35,595 bases of DNA from Saprospiraceae bacterium (GTDB lineage Bacteria > Bacteroidota > Bacteroidia > Chitinophagales > Saprospiraceae), in contig JAEUUP010000099.1 of the NCBI GenBank assembly GCA_016787525.1, positions 1-35,595 of the forward strand. Reading direction: 5' to 3'. Position 1 is the first letter of the stretch. The number at the start of each line of letters is the position of its first letter. Positions 9,187 to 16,030 of the stretch are shown in pieces. A program made the position numbers and the translations under genes. The notes under the pieces were generated by a model. It did not search any database, was not told the origin of the DNA, and was given only the letters and a program-made list of their open reading frames with translations.

Positions 9187-9687
9187 TGAAAAAAATATAG
9201 TGCCATGCTGTAAACATGACTTTTTTTATAAAAGATAAGACGTTTTTACTGAAAAACGCCGCAAAGATACGTCTTTATAATGACTAAAATAAGTCTCTTT
9301 TGAAAATAGATGAAAAATTAGTTTGGTGACAACAGAAACAACTGTTTATACTGAGGGGGTGATTAAAAGACGAATTTAGTTTTTGATTTTCAATTATTTA
9401 CAAAACTTGAATATTGAAATCATTTTTTGAATACAGTCATATCACAAGGGATAAATGTCTTTTCGCTTCTCAATGACTTTTGGGGTGTGATTGGGGGCGA
9501 TTGATAGGATTAAAATAGGGAATAAAAAAAGTTTTAGTGGTCTCATTTTGATGAGTTTGTGTAGGTGGAAAATATATTGATATGGGTTTTAATAGAAAAT
9601 CAAACGGCTTCGCTCAATATAACCGACAGTGACAAAAGGCATAAGTCCTTGAAAAAGAAGTGTTTACACTTAAAGATGAAATAGCCA
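9187..9687. other. Intergenic region upstream of typA
   Basis: This 501-base stretch lies between two minus-strand genes. It holds the probable typA promoter (9262-9269) and a dispersed motif at 9349-9359 standing alone, outside any gene. The remainder is AT-rich with scattered G-runs. I see no coding sequence and no strong terminator for the GNAT gene to its right. Confidence 0.45.
9262..9269 (-). promoter_or_regulatory. -7 element TATCTTTG for typA
   Basis: Minus-strand TATCTTTG followed by GCGG is a full TAnnTTTG match about 76 bases upstream of the typA ATG. A TTG at the standard -33 spacing is not evident. Confidence 0.5.
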
Positions 9688-10287
9688 TTATTTCCAAAGC
9701 TCAAAATAAGCATATTGCTCAGAATAAACATATTTTTCATCCACACGTTGCCATGATAACCTCTCCATCAAGCGTATAGAATCCTTGTTATTTTTATCCG
9801 TATAAACCAATAGTTTAGTTTTATTTGTTTTTTCAAATATGATTTTGGAAAAATGCTGTAAAGTTTCATTCGCAAAACCTTTTTTTCGGAATGATTTACT
9901 GAAGGCATAGCCTAAAGTTACCTTTAAATTGTCACCTCCAAAAACTTGTTTGGATAAATCGTGTACATGAAAAACACCAATATATTCATTTGTCGTTTGG
10001 CACTTTATCAGCCAATCAAATGCAGCTCTTTTTTGTGAGAAACAAGCGTATTCGAGCATACAAGCCAAATAATCTTCTGCTTCCTCAGCTGTTTTGAACC
10101 GTTCGTCAACATAAGGATTACTGTCTTCTTTGAACATATCATATAAATACATACCATTCTCGTAAGACAATGGCTCAAACGTCAGTCTTACTGAGGGGGG
10201 GATTGAACCTAAGAAATGATGGTATTTCATACTTGGGCTGCGTGCTTCACGCCAGATTGCTTTTCGTTCTTCGATGGTCATTTTCAT
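9688..10287 (-). CDS. GNAT-family N-acetyltransferase (RimJ/RimL type)
   Basis: A 199-residue acetyl-CoA-dependent N-acetyltransferase; the acceptor is unknown. The family core is seen in order: RLTFEPLSYENGMYLYDMF (beta1-alpha1), the central IGVFHVHDLSK strand, VTLGYAFSKSFRKKGFANETL (beta4 and the acetyl-CoA loop, here SFRKKGFA), and NKDSIRLMERLSWQRV near the end, typical of RimJ/RimL-like members. About 25 N-terminal residues precede the domain; a later start at the second Met (MTIEER) is equally possible. A -7 match lies at 10334-10341. A dispersed motif with seven G (10189-10201) encodes IPPSVRL right where the domain begins. Confidence 0.88.
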   Translation of the reverse strand: MKMTIEERKAIWREARSPSMKYHHFLGSIPPSVRLTFEPLSYENGMYLYDMFKEDSNPYVDERFKTAEEAEDYLACMLEYACFSQKRAAFDWLIKCQTTNEYIGVFHVHDLSKQVFGGDNLKVTLGYAFSKSFRKKGFANETLQHFSKIIFEKTNKTKLLVYTDKNNKDSIRLMERLSWQRVDEKYVYSEQYAYFELWK

Positions 10288-10333
10288 AACTTTAGAAATA
10301 ACAACTTAATGTGTCATTCTGACATTTATCTTA

Positions 10334-10341
10334 CAAAGTTA
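10334..10341 (-). promoter_or_regulatory. -7 element TAACTTTG for the GNAT gene
   Basis: Minus-strand TAACTTTG is a full TAnnTTTG match about 47 bases before the GNAT start codon. Confidence 0.4.
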
Positions 10342-10422
10342 CATTTTTAGTTTTTTTAATTCAGATAAGAATTTAAAGCCATCGAAAAATTTTACCAAAA
10401 TTATCCTACTTTCGTTGCTACA

Positions 10423-11730
10423 ATGGCAAAATCAACAACAGACAAAATAGGTCTATGGACTTGTACCTCGCTCGTCGTAGGCAATATGATAGGTTCAGGA
10501 GTTTTTCTTCTGCCTTCTACTTTAGCAGCTTACGGGGGCATTAGCATCGTGGGTTGGCTTTTTTCATCATTAGGCGCATTTATTTTGGCTGTTCTTTTCA
10601 GCTATTTGAGCAGGGCAATGCCGAGCGTGGGTGGCCCTTACGCCTATACGCGTGAAGGTTTGGGCGAATTTGCGGCTTTTTTAGTCGCTTGGGGCTATTG
10701 GATTTCGACTTGGTGTGGCAATGCGGCCATCACAGTCGCTTTTGTGAGCTACTTGAGTGTATTTTTTCCTGTATTATCCGCAGAACCTTTAGTCGCTGTT
10801 TTGACAGGTTTGAGTGCCATTTGGCTTCTAACGTGGGTCAATTCAAGGGGCGTTGCGCTAGCAGGTAGAGTACAGCTTGTCACCACCGTTTTGAAGCTTT
10901 TGCCTTTACTTTTGATTGCTTTATTTGGCTTTTTTTACATTGATTGGCAACTTTTTATACCCTTCAACCGCAGCACAGAGTCGAATTTGAGTGCTATTGG
11001 CTCAACAGCCACTTTGACACTTTGGGCTTATTTGGGTATGGAATCTGCCACTGTGCCAGCAGGCAACGTCGAAAACCCCGAAAAAACAATCCCTCGTGCG
11101 ACTTTATTAGGCACAGCGATTGCCGCTTGTGTCTATATTTTTGGAACAGTGGCGGTCATGGGTTTGATTCCTGTAGAAATGCTCAAAAATTCGGCAGCAC
11201 CGTTTGCCAACACAGCAGCCAAAATATGGGGCGAGTCAGCACGATTATGGGTCGCTTTTGGGGCAATGGTCTCGACTTTTGGCGCACTCAACGGCTGGAT
11301 TTTGATGCAAGGGCAAATTCCTCTGGCAATGACCAAAGACAAATTGTTCCCCTCAGTATTTGGCAAAGAAAACAGCAAAGGTGTGCCAGCTTTGGGCATC
11401 GTCATTTCCAGTATTTTGTTGTCGGTTCTGATGTCTATGAATTTTTCAAAAACCTTAGTCGAACAGTTCAAATTCATGATTTTACTCTCGACTTTGACAG
11501 TTTTGATACCTTATTTGTTCTCTTCAGCTTCTTTTATTTTGATTTTGAAAAAACAAAACATCGTTTCCGCAAAAGAACGAACCATAAAGTTGACGCTTGC
11601 TTTTTTGGCATTTGCCTATTCATTATGGGCTGTGGCGGGTTCAGGTCAGGAAGTGGTGTATTGGGGATTCATCTTACTGATGTTGGGCGTGCCAGTTTTT
11701 ATTTTTATGAAATACAAATCAAAAGGCTAA
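10423..11730 (+). CDS. APC-superfamily amino-acid transporter, AdiC-like
   Basis: A 435-residue inner-membrane transporter of the APC superfamily, closest in pattern to the basic amino acid/polyamine antiporter (APA) family that includes AdiC and PotE. The first segment has the substrate-binding GNMIGSGVFLLPSTLA in the unwound TM1. It is followed by TM3 YWISTWCGNAAITVAF, TM6 TATLTLWAYLGMESAT, and about 12 hydrophobic segments overall; length fits the family. Likely cargo is an amino acid or amine, but the neighbours do not say which, and there is no adjacent decarboxylase as in acid-resistance operons. TACTTTCG at 10407-10414 is a near -7 element. The dispersed motif at 11349-11358 encodes FPSVF in the loop between TM8 and TM9. 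Other long frames inside this gene are shadows. Confidence 0.9.
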   Translation: MAKSTTDKIGLWTCTSLVVGNMIGSGVFLLPSTLAAYGGISIVGWLFSSLGAFILAVLFSYLSRAMPSVGGPYAYTREGLGEFAAFLVAWGYWISTWCGNAAITVAFVSYLSVFFPVLSAEPLVAVLTGLSAIWLLTWVNSRGVALAGRVQLVTTVLKLLPLLLIALFGFFYIDWQLFIPFNRSTESNLSAIGSTATLTLWAYLGMESATVPAGNVENPEKTIPRATLLGTAIAACVYIFGTVAVMGLIPVEMLKNSAAPFANTAAKIWGESARLWVAFGAMVSTFGALNGWILMQGQIPLAMTKDKLFPSVFGKENSKGVPALGIVISSILLSVLMSMNFSKTLVEQFKFMILLSTLTVLIPYLFSSASFILILKKQNIVSAKERTIKLTLAFLAFAYSLWAVAGSGQEVVYWGFILLMLGVPVFIFMKYKSKG

Positions 11731-11739
11731 AAATAAAAA

Positions 11740-11762
11740 ACCCGTGAGGGTTGCTCACGGGT
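11740..11762. terminator. Hairpin after the APC transporter gene
   Basis: ACCCGTGAG (11740-11748) pairs perfectly with CTCACGGGT (11754-11762) around GGTTG. The T-run is on the minus-strand side (AAAAAA precedes the stem), and the plus strand has only scattered T afterwards. It is probably the end of the transporter transcript. Confidence 0.6.
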
Positions 11763-12076
11763 AACGAAACGAATTTTACAATTCTTTAACCAAAACTTAC
11801 ACACATCTTAATTTTACCAACTATCATGCCAAATATTACTATTCGACATAATTTTTTATATTTAGAGTAAAATTTTTTCAAATTTTTTTCAACCACCTTT
11901 TAGACAAACCGAATGTGCAACAAGACGCACGTTTTTTTGTTTATGAAAGGGTTTACGGAGGCTATTCTACCTTTGTTTCAAAAAGATTAAAAAAAATAAA
12001 AAAAATTTTTACATTTTTTTAAATTTTAAAATGACCGATTTTAAAAGGTCATTTTGATACAATTTTTCTTCAATTT
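11763..12076. other. AT-rich intergenic region upstream of bshC
   Basis: No coding sequence is seen. GTGC/GCAC at about 11911-11928 can form a small hairpin followed by seven T. AAAATGACC (12028-12036) pairs with GGTCATTTT (12047-12055), ending 21 bases before the bshC start; it could be an operator, attenuator or leader hairpin. Long A/T runs lie between. Confidence 0.4.
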
Positions 12077-13678
12077 ATGGATATTTCTCGACTGCCTTTT
12101 TCGGTCTTTCCGATGCTTTCAAAGTTTGACCGAGCTTATGCAGAACAAACGACAACTTTTGAAAAATTTTATAAGTACTCTGTTGATTTTCAATCTTTTA
12201 AACAAGCTATTGCTGACAAATCAAAAGAGAATATTGACCGTGCATTGCTTGTTTCTGTCCTAAAAAAACAATACAGCACATTCGATACTGAGGGGGTAGG
12301 AGCGGAGCAAATTGAGAAACTTTTAGACCCTCAAACTTTTACGGTTACAACGGCACATCAGCCATCACTTTTAACTGGACCGCTCTATTTCGTGTATAAA
12401 ATTTTTTCGACCATAAAACTTTCTGAGCAAGTGTCGAAACACTATCCGCAACAAAAATTTGTCCCTGTTTTTGTCATTGGCGGTGAAGACCATGATTTTG
12501 AAGAGGTGAATAGCATCTCGATTTTCAATAAAAAAATCACTTGGCAGCAGTCGGATATTGAGGGTGGAGCTGTTGGCATGATGCGTACTTCTTCGTTGCA
12601 AAATGTGTTAGCTGAACTAAAAATGACATTGGGCGAATCGGAACGCGCACAACATATTTATAGTGTTATCGAAAAAGCTTACACGTCACATGAGTTGTAT
12701 CAAGATGCGACACAAGAGCTTCTGCATCAACTCTTTGGGTCGTACGGTTTGGTCGTTTTGAATATGAACCACGCCGAACTCAAACGCCGTTTTATTCCGA
12801 TTATGGAAAAAGAAATTGTGGAGCAACCTTCAAAAAAATTGGTCGAAACCACTCAAAAAGAGTTAGAAAACATGGGCTATAAAGCTCAAGCCTTTGCTCG
12901 AGACATCAATTTGTTTTATTTACGTGAAAATCTTAGAGAGCGGATTGTTGAAGAAAATGGCATCTATCGTGCCTTGAACACTGAATATGTATGGCAATCA
13001 CAAGCAGATATTTTAAAAGAGTTGAATGAGACCCCTCAGTATTTTAGTCCCAATGTGGTGTTGCGACCGCTGTTTCAAGAGTATATTTTGCCTAATTTGG
13101 CATACATCGGCGGTGGTGGTGAATTAGCTTATTGGCTGGAAAGAAAGGCTCAATTTACGCATTTTGGAGTCAATTTTCCGATGTTGATACGCCGTAATTC
13201 AGTTTTGTTTTTAGACAAAGCCAGTCAGGATAGGATGAAAAAACTAGATATACAACTGTCTGATTTGCTTGACAATACAGAAATTTTAGTGAAAAAATAC
13301 GTTGCTCGGCAGGCCAGTTCTCCCCTCAGTATGGAAGATGAAAAAAAGGTTCTGAGCGAAATTTTAGATAAAATCTTAGCAAAAGTTTTGACCGTGGATG
13401 CCAGTTTAGAAAAAGCAGTTTTAGCCGAAAAAACCAAACAGTTGCAAAGCATTGATGCGCTTGAAGCAAGGGTTCTGAAAGCCGAAAAACAGAAACATGA
13501 AACGTCACTGAATCAACTCAAAGCATTGCAACAAAAACTGTTTCCGAACGGCGGACTTCAAGAGCGAACAGACAATATTTTACCCATTTATTTAAAACAC
13601 GGCGAAGCATTTTTCGATGTTTTACATGCTGAACTTAATCCTTTAGAGAACGGATTTATCATTATTTCAGAATCATAA
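12077..13678 (+). CDS. bshC: Bacillithiol biosynthesis cysteine-adding enzyme BshC
   Basis: A 533-residue cytoplasmic enzyme proposed to add cysteine to GlcN-malate in the last step of bacillithiol synthesis. The family hallmarks are seen: the TTAHQPSLLTGPLYFVYKI nucleotide-binding-like motif near residues 95-113, FVIGGEDHDFEEVN, the later PNVVLRPLFQEYILPNLAYIGGGGELAYWLE, then a C-terminal coiled coil (about 430-500) as in B. subtilis BshC. Length is normal. The ATG at 12077 is preceded by a hairpin at 12028-12055. This gene carries three dispersed motifs (12286-12296 TEGV, 13032-13041 TPQY, 13322-13331 SPLSM), in three different frames and both orientations, the densest of any gene here. bshA and bshB are not in the window. 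Confidence 0.95.
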   Translation: MDISRLPFSVFPMLSKFDRAYAEQTTTFEKFYKYSVDFQSFKQAIADKSKENIDRALLVSVLKKQYSTFDTEGVGAEQIEKLLDPQTFTVTTAHQPSLLTGPLYFVYKIFSTIKLSEQVSKHYPQQKFVPVFVIGGEDHDFEEVNSISIFNKKITWQQSDIEGGAVGMMRTSSLQNVLAELKMTLGESERAQHIYSVIEKAYTSHELYQDATQELLHQLFGSYGLVVLNMNHAELKRRFIPIMEKEIVEQPSKKLVETTQKELENMGYKAQAFARDINLFYLRENLRERIVEENGIYRALNTEYVWQSQADILKELNETPQYFSPNVVLRPLFQEYILPNLAYIGGGGELAYWLERKAQFTHFGVNFPMLIRRNSVLFLDKASQDRMKKLDIQLSDLLDNTEILVKKYVARQASSPLSMEDEKKVLSEILDKILAKVLTVDASLEKAVLAEKTKQLQSIDALEARVLKAEKQKHETSLNQLKALQQKLFPNGGLQERTDNILPIYLKHGEAFFDVLHAELNPLENGFIIISES

Positions 13679-13682
13679 CCTG

Positions 13683-13708
13683 TGGCTCAAAATGTCCTAC
13701 TTTTGACT
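13683..13708 (+). promoter_or_regulatory. Shared 26-bp upstream element, copy A
   Basis: Begins TGGCTCA, has TGTC at 13693-13696 and ends TTTTGACT. It lies 48 bases before the GlxA-like gene. The right half contains TACTTTTG, a full TAnnTTTG -7 match, so it is probably part of that gene's promoter. Three more copies with the same internal spacing precede other genes. Confidence 0.6.
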
Positions 13709-13756
13709 TTGGAGAATAAATAAAAGCGACTTATATTTATCTCCAAATTCAAAAAC

Positions 13757-14671
13757 ATGACGAAAATCGTATTTCTAATCTTACCCAAAGTTCATCTTTT
13801 AGATTTGGCTGGACCCGATCAAGTGTTTCTCGAAGCGATGGATTTTGGCGTAAATATTCAGGTCGAATATTGTTCTTATACTGAGGGGTTGGCGACTTCG
13901 ACTCAACTTCCTTTCGGTACATTGAAACATTTTAACGACATCGTGTTGAATAAAGGTGATTTCATCGTTGTGCCTGGTGCGGACAGTCAGTTCTTATTGT
14001 CTCCTCAATTATTGGCTCAAAAAGAGCTTTTCGATTGGATAAAAAAGGCTTATGAAAAAAAGGTGCGCCTGTGTTCAATTTGTACAGGCGCATATTTTTT
14101 AGCCCTTACAGGTCTTTTAGATGGTAAAAAATGTACAACTCATTGGAAGCACACCATGCGTTTACAGTCGCGGTTTTCAAAGCTGAAAGTCATTGAAAAT
14201 ATATTGTTTGTAGAAGATAACGGCATTTTTACAAGTGCTGGTGTGACGGCAGGTATTGATTTGGCATTGCATATCGTCGGCTTGTTGAAAGACGATAGTA
14301 CGTCATTTAAAGTGGCTCGCGAGTTGGTGGTTTATGCACGACGTTCAGGAAACGACAGCCAACAAAGTGTTTTTTTATCATATAGAAACCACATCCATGC
14401 TGGCGTTCATAAAGTGCAAGATTGGTTGCAAGACAACCTCAATAAAAAATGTTCGCTCCAAGATTTGTCAGAAGTTGCTATGATGAGTACTCGCACACTG
14501 ACCCGTATTTTTAAGAAAGAAACGGGTATTACCATCAACGAATACATCACTCTTTTGAGGAAGGAACGTATCAGTGAATTGATGAAAAACCCTGATATTT
14601 CTCGCCATCAAATTGCCCGCCAATGTGGTTTGGAAAGCGTCAGACATGTGACACGATTGATAAGTCTGTAA
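13757..14671 (+). CDS. GlxA-like AraC-family regulator with DJ-1/PfpI domain
   Basis: A 304-residue transcription factor. Residues 1-185 form a DJ-1/PfpI (class I glutamine amidotransferase-like) sensor domain: FLILPKVHLLDLAGPDQVF at the start, the nucleophile elbow LCSICTGAYFLALTG with Cys, and TSAGVTAGIDLALHIV. Residues about 215-304 are an AraC-type double helix-turn-helix (LQDLSEVAMMSTRTLTRIFKKETG, then RHQIARQCGLESVRHVTRL). Target and ligand are unknown. It is preceded by the 26-bp element A and followed by a serine hydrolase that could be its target. A dispersed motif at 13879-13888 encodes YTEGL in the sensor domain, and another (14696-14705) lies just after the gene. Confidence 0.93.
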   Translation: MTKIVFLILPKVHLLDLAGPDQVFLEAMDFGVNIQVEYCSYTEGLATSTQLPFGTLKHFNDIVLNKGDFIVVPGADSQFLLSPQLLAQKELFDWIKKAYEKKVRLCSICTGAYFLALTGLLDGKKCTTHWKHTMRLQSRFSKLKVIENILFVEDNGIFTSAGVTAGIDLALHIVGLLKDDSTSFKVARELVVYARRSGNDSQQSVFLSYRNHIHAGVHKVQDWLQDNLNKKCSLQDLSEVAMMSTRTLTRIFKKETGITINEYITLLRKERISELMKNPDISRHQIARQCGLESVRHVTRLISL

Positions 14672-14759
14672 TTTTTTTGTTTTTGAAGAGTGAAATACTG
14701 AGGGGTGTAACTTAATGCTCCAAGTTAAAGTCTTATGGGTTTATCTTAAAACGTTCAAC

Positions 14760-15806
14760 ATGAAAAAGCTAATTCTTTGTTTTTGCACTTTATTCATAAT
14801 GGCTCATTTATTTGCCCAAACCGATACGGCTCGGATATTTAAAGATAAAACCATTACGGAAAAATGGTTAGCTGAAAAAAATATTCCTGCACTCGGAATC
14901 GGCTATATCAAAAACGGTAAAATTGAGCAAATCAGCGTATTTGGCAATTTAGAAAAAGGCATACCTGCACCTACAAATACGATTTGGAATGTAGCCTCTT
15001 TGACCAAACCTCTTACAGCTCTGACTACTTTAAAACTGGTGAATATGGGCAAATGGGACTTGGATGAACCTCTTTTTCATTATTGGATTGACCCCGATAT
15101 TGCCAATGACCCACGACATAAAAAACTTACAACCAGGCTTGTGTTGAGCCATCAAACAGGTTTCCCTAATTGGCGTTGGAACAATAAATCAAAGGTATTG
15201 GCTTTTGATTTTGACCCAGGCATAAAATATCAGTACTCAGGTGAGGGCATGGAATATCTGAAAAAGGCTTTAGAAAAGAAATTCAATAAAACTTTAAACC
15301 AATTGGTGCAAGAGCTCATTTTTACGCCATTAAATATGTCTGATTCCCACCTTATTTGGGACAAAACAATGGATGAGACTCGATTTGCGAAGTGGCATAA
15401 TAAAAAAATGGGGCTATATGAAACGACCAAAAGAACGGATGCCAGCGCAGCAGACGACCTCTTGACTACAATCGAGGATTATTCAAAATTTATGCTCCAT
15501 ATCATTGATGGAGCTGATTTGAACCCCGAACTTTTCAAAGATTTGAGGAAGCATCAAGTCAAAACAAAAGACGGAAAGTATTTTGGATTAGGCTTAGAAG
15601 TCTATGATTTTGACAACGGAGAATATGGTTTTACACATGGTGGAGCGGACCAAGGTGTGAGAACCATTACTTTTATGTTCCCGCAACGCAAAGAAGGTTT
15701 GGTCATTTTTACCAATTCAGACAATGGGGGTAATGCTTACGAGCCTGTCCTTACAGTTTTTTTAAAAGATTTAGGAAAGAAAGTACTTGATATTGAAATG
15801 AAATAA
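14760..15806 (+). CDS. Exported serine hydrolase, beta-lactamase class C family
   Basis: A 348-residue penicillin-binding-protein-like serine hydrolase, probably periplasmic. A signal peptide spans residues 1-20, ending HLFAQ. The catalytic Ser and Lys are in SLTK (Ser80, Lys83). The tyrosine motif is YSGEG in place of the class C YxN, common among esterase-like relatives. HGGADQG gives the third motif near the C terminus. The substrate could be a peptide, ester or D-amino acid compound; a true beta-lactamase role is not supported. The ATG at 14760 begins MKKLILCFCTLF; a longer frame from 14715 adds 15 residues with no signal-peptide character. It follows the GlxA-like regulator by 88 bases, with a dispersed motif between. 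Confidence 0.88.
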   Translation: MKKLILCFCTLFIMAHLFAQTDTARIFKDKTITEKWLAEKNIPALGIGYIKNGKIEQISVFGNLEKGIPAPTNTIWNVASLTKPLTALTTLKLVNMGKWDLDEPLFHYWIDPDIANDPRHKKLTTRLVLSHQTGFPNWRWNNKSKVLAFDFDPGIKYQYSGEGMEYLKKALEKKFNKTLNQLVQELIFTPLNMSDSHLIWDKTMDETRFAKWHNKKMGLYETTKRTDASAADDLLTTIEDYSKFMLHIIDGADLNPELFKDLRKHQVKTKDGKYFGLGLEVYDFDNGEYGFTHGGADQGVRTITFMFPQRKEGLVIFTNSDNGGNAYEPVLTVFLKDLGKKVLDIEMK

Positions 15807-15936
15807 TGGAAATATCATAAAGTTTCGGCCATAAAAGAGGATTATTTATACAATTATATGGCTAAAAATCTCTACCACATTGAGTGCCCATTATTAAGTG
15901 AATATGATACTTAAACTTGGGAAAAAGGTAAAAAAA

Positions 15937-15962
15937 TGGCTCAAAATGTCTTATCTCTGGCT
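15937..15962 (+). promoter_or_regulatory. Shared 26-bp upstream element, copy B
   Basis: Begins TGGCTCA, TGTC at 15947-15950, ends CTCTGGCT. Same internal spacing as copies A, C and D; lies 68 bases before the M1-like gene's chosen start. Confidence 0.55.
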
Positions 15963-16030
15963 GTTGCATGATTTAATAGGCGGATAATTTTGTCCTCAAC
16001 TTTATGCCACTTTTTAAAAGCAATAGAACA

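Noticed and set aside
10944-11747. 267-codon open frame overlapping the AdiC-like transporter gene
   Set aside because: It lies in a shifted frame on the same strand; its translation is rich in His, Phe and Cys with no domain, while the main frame has clear transporter motifs.
13683-13708. Sigma-54 promoter (TGGC...TGC)
   Set aside because: The GG-to-G distance in all four copies is shorter than the strict sigma-54 spacing and the second box lacks TTGC.
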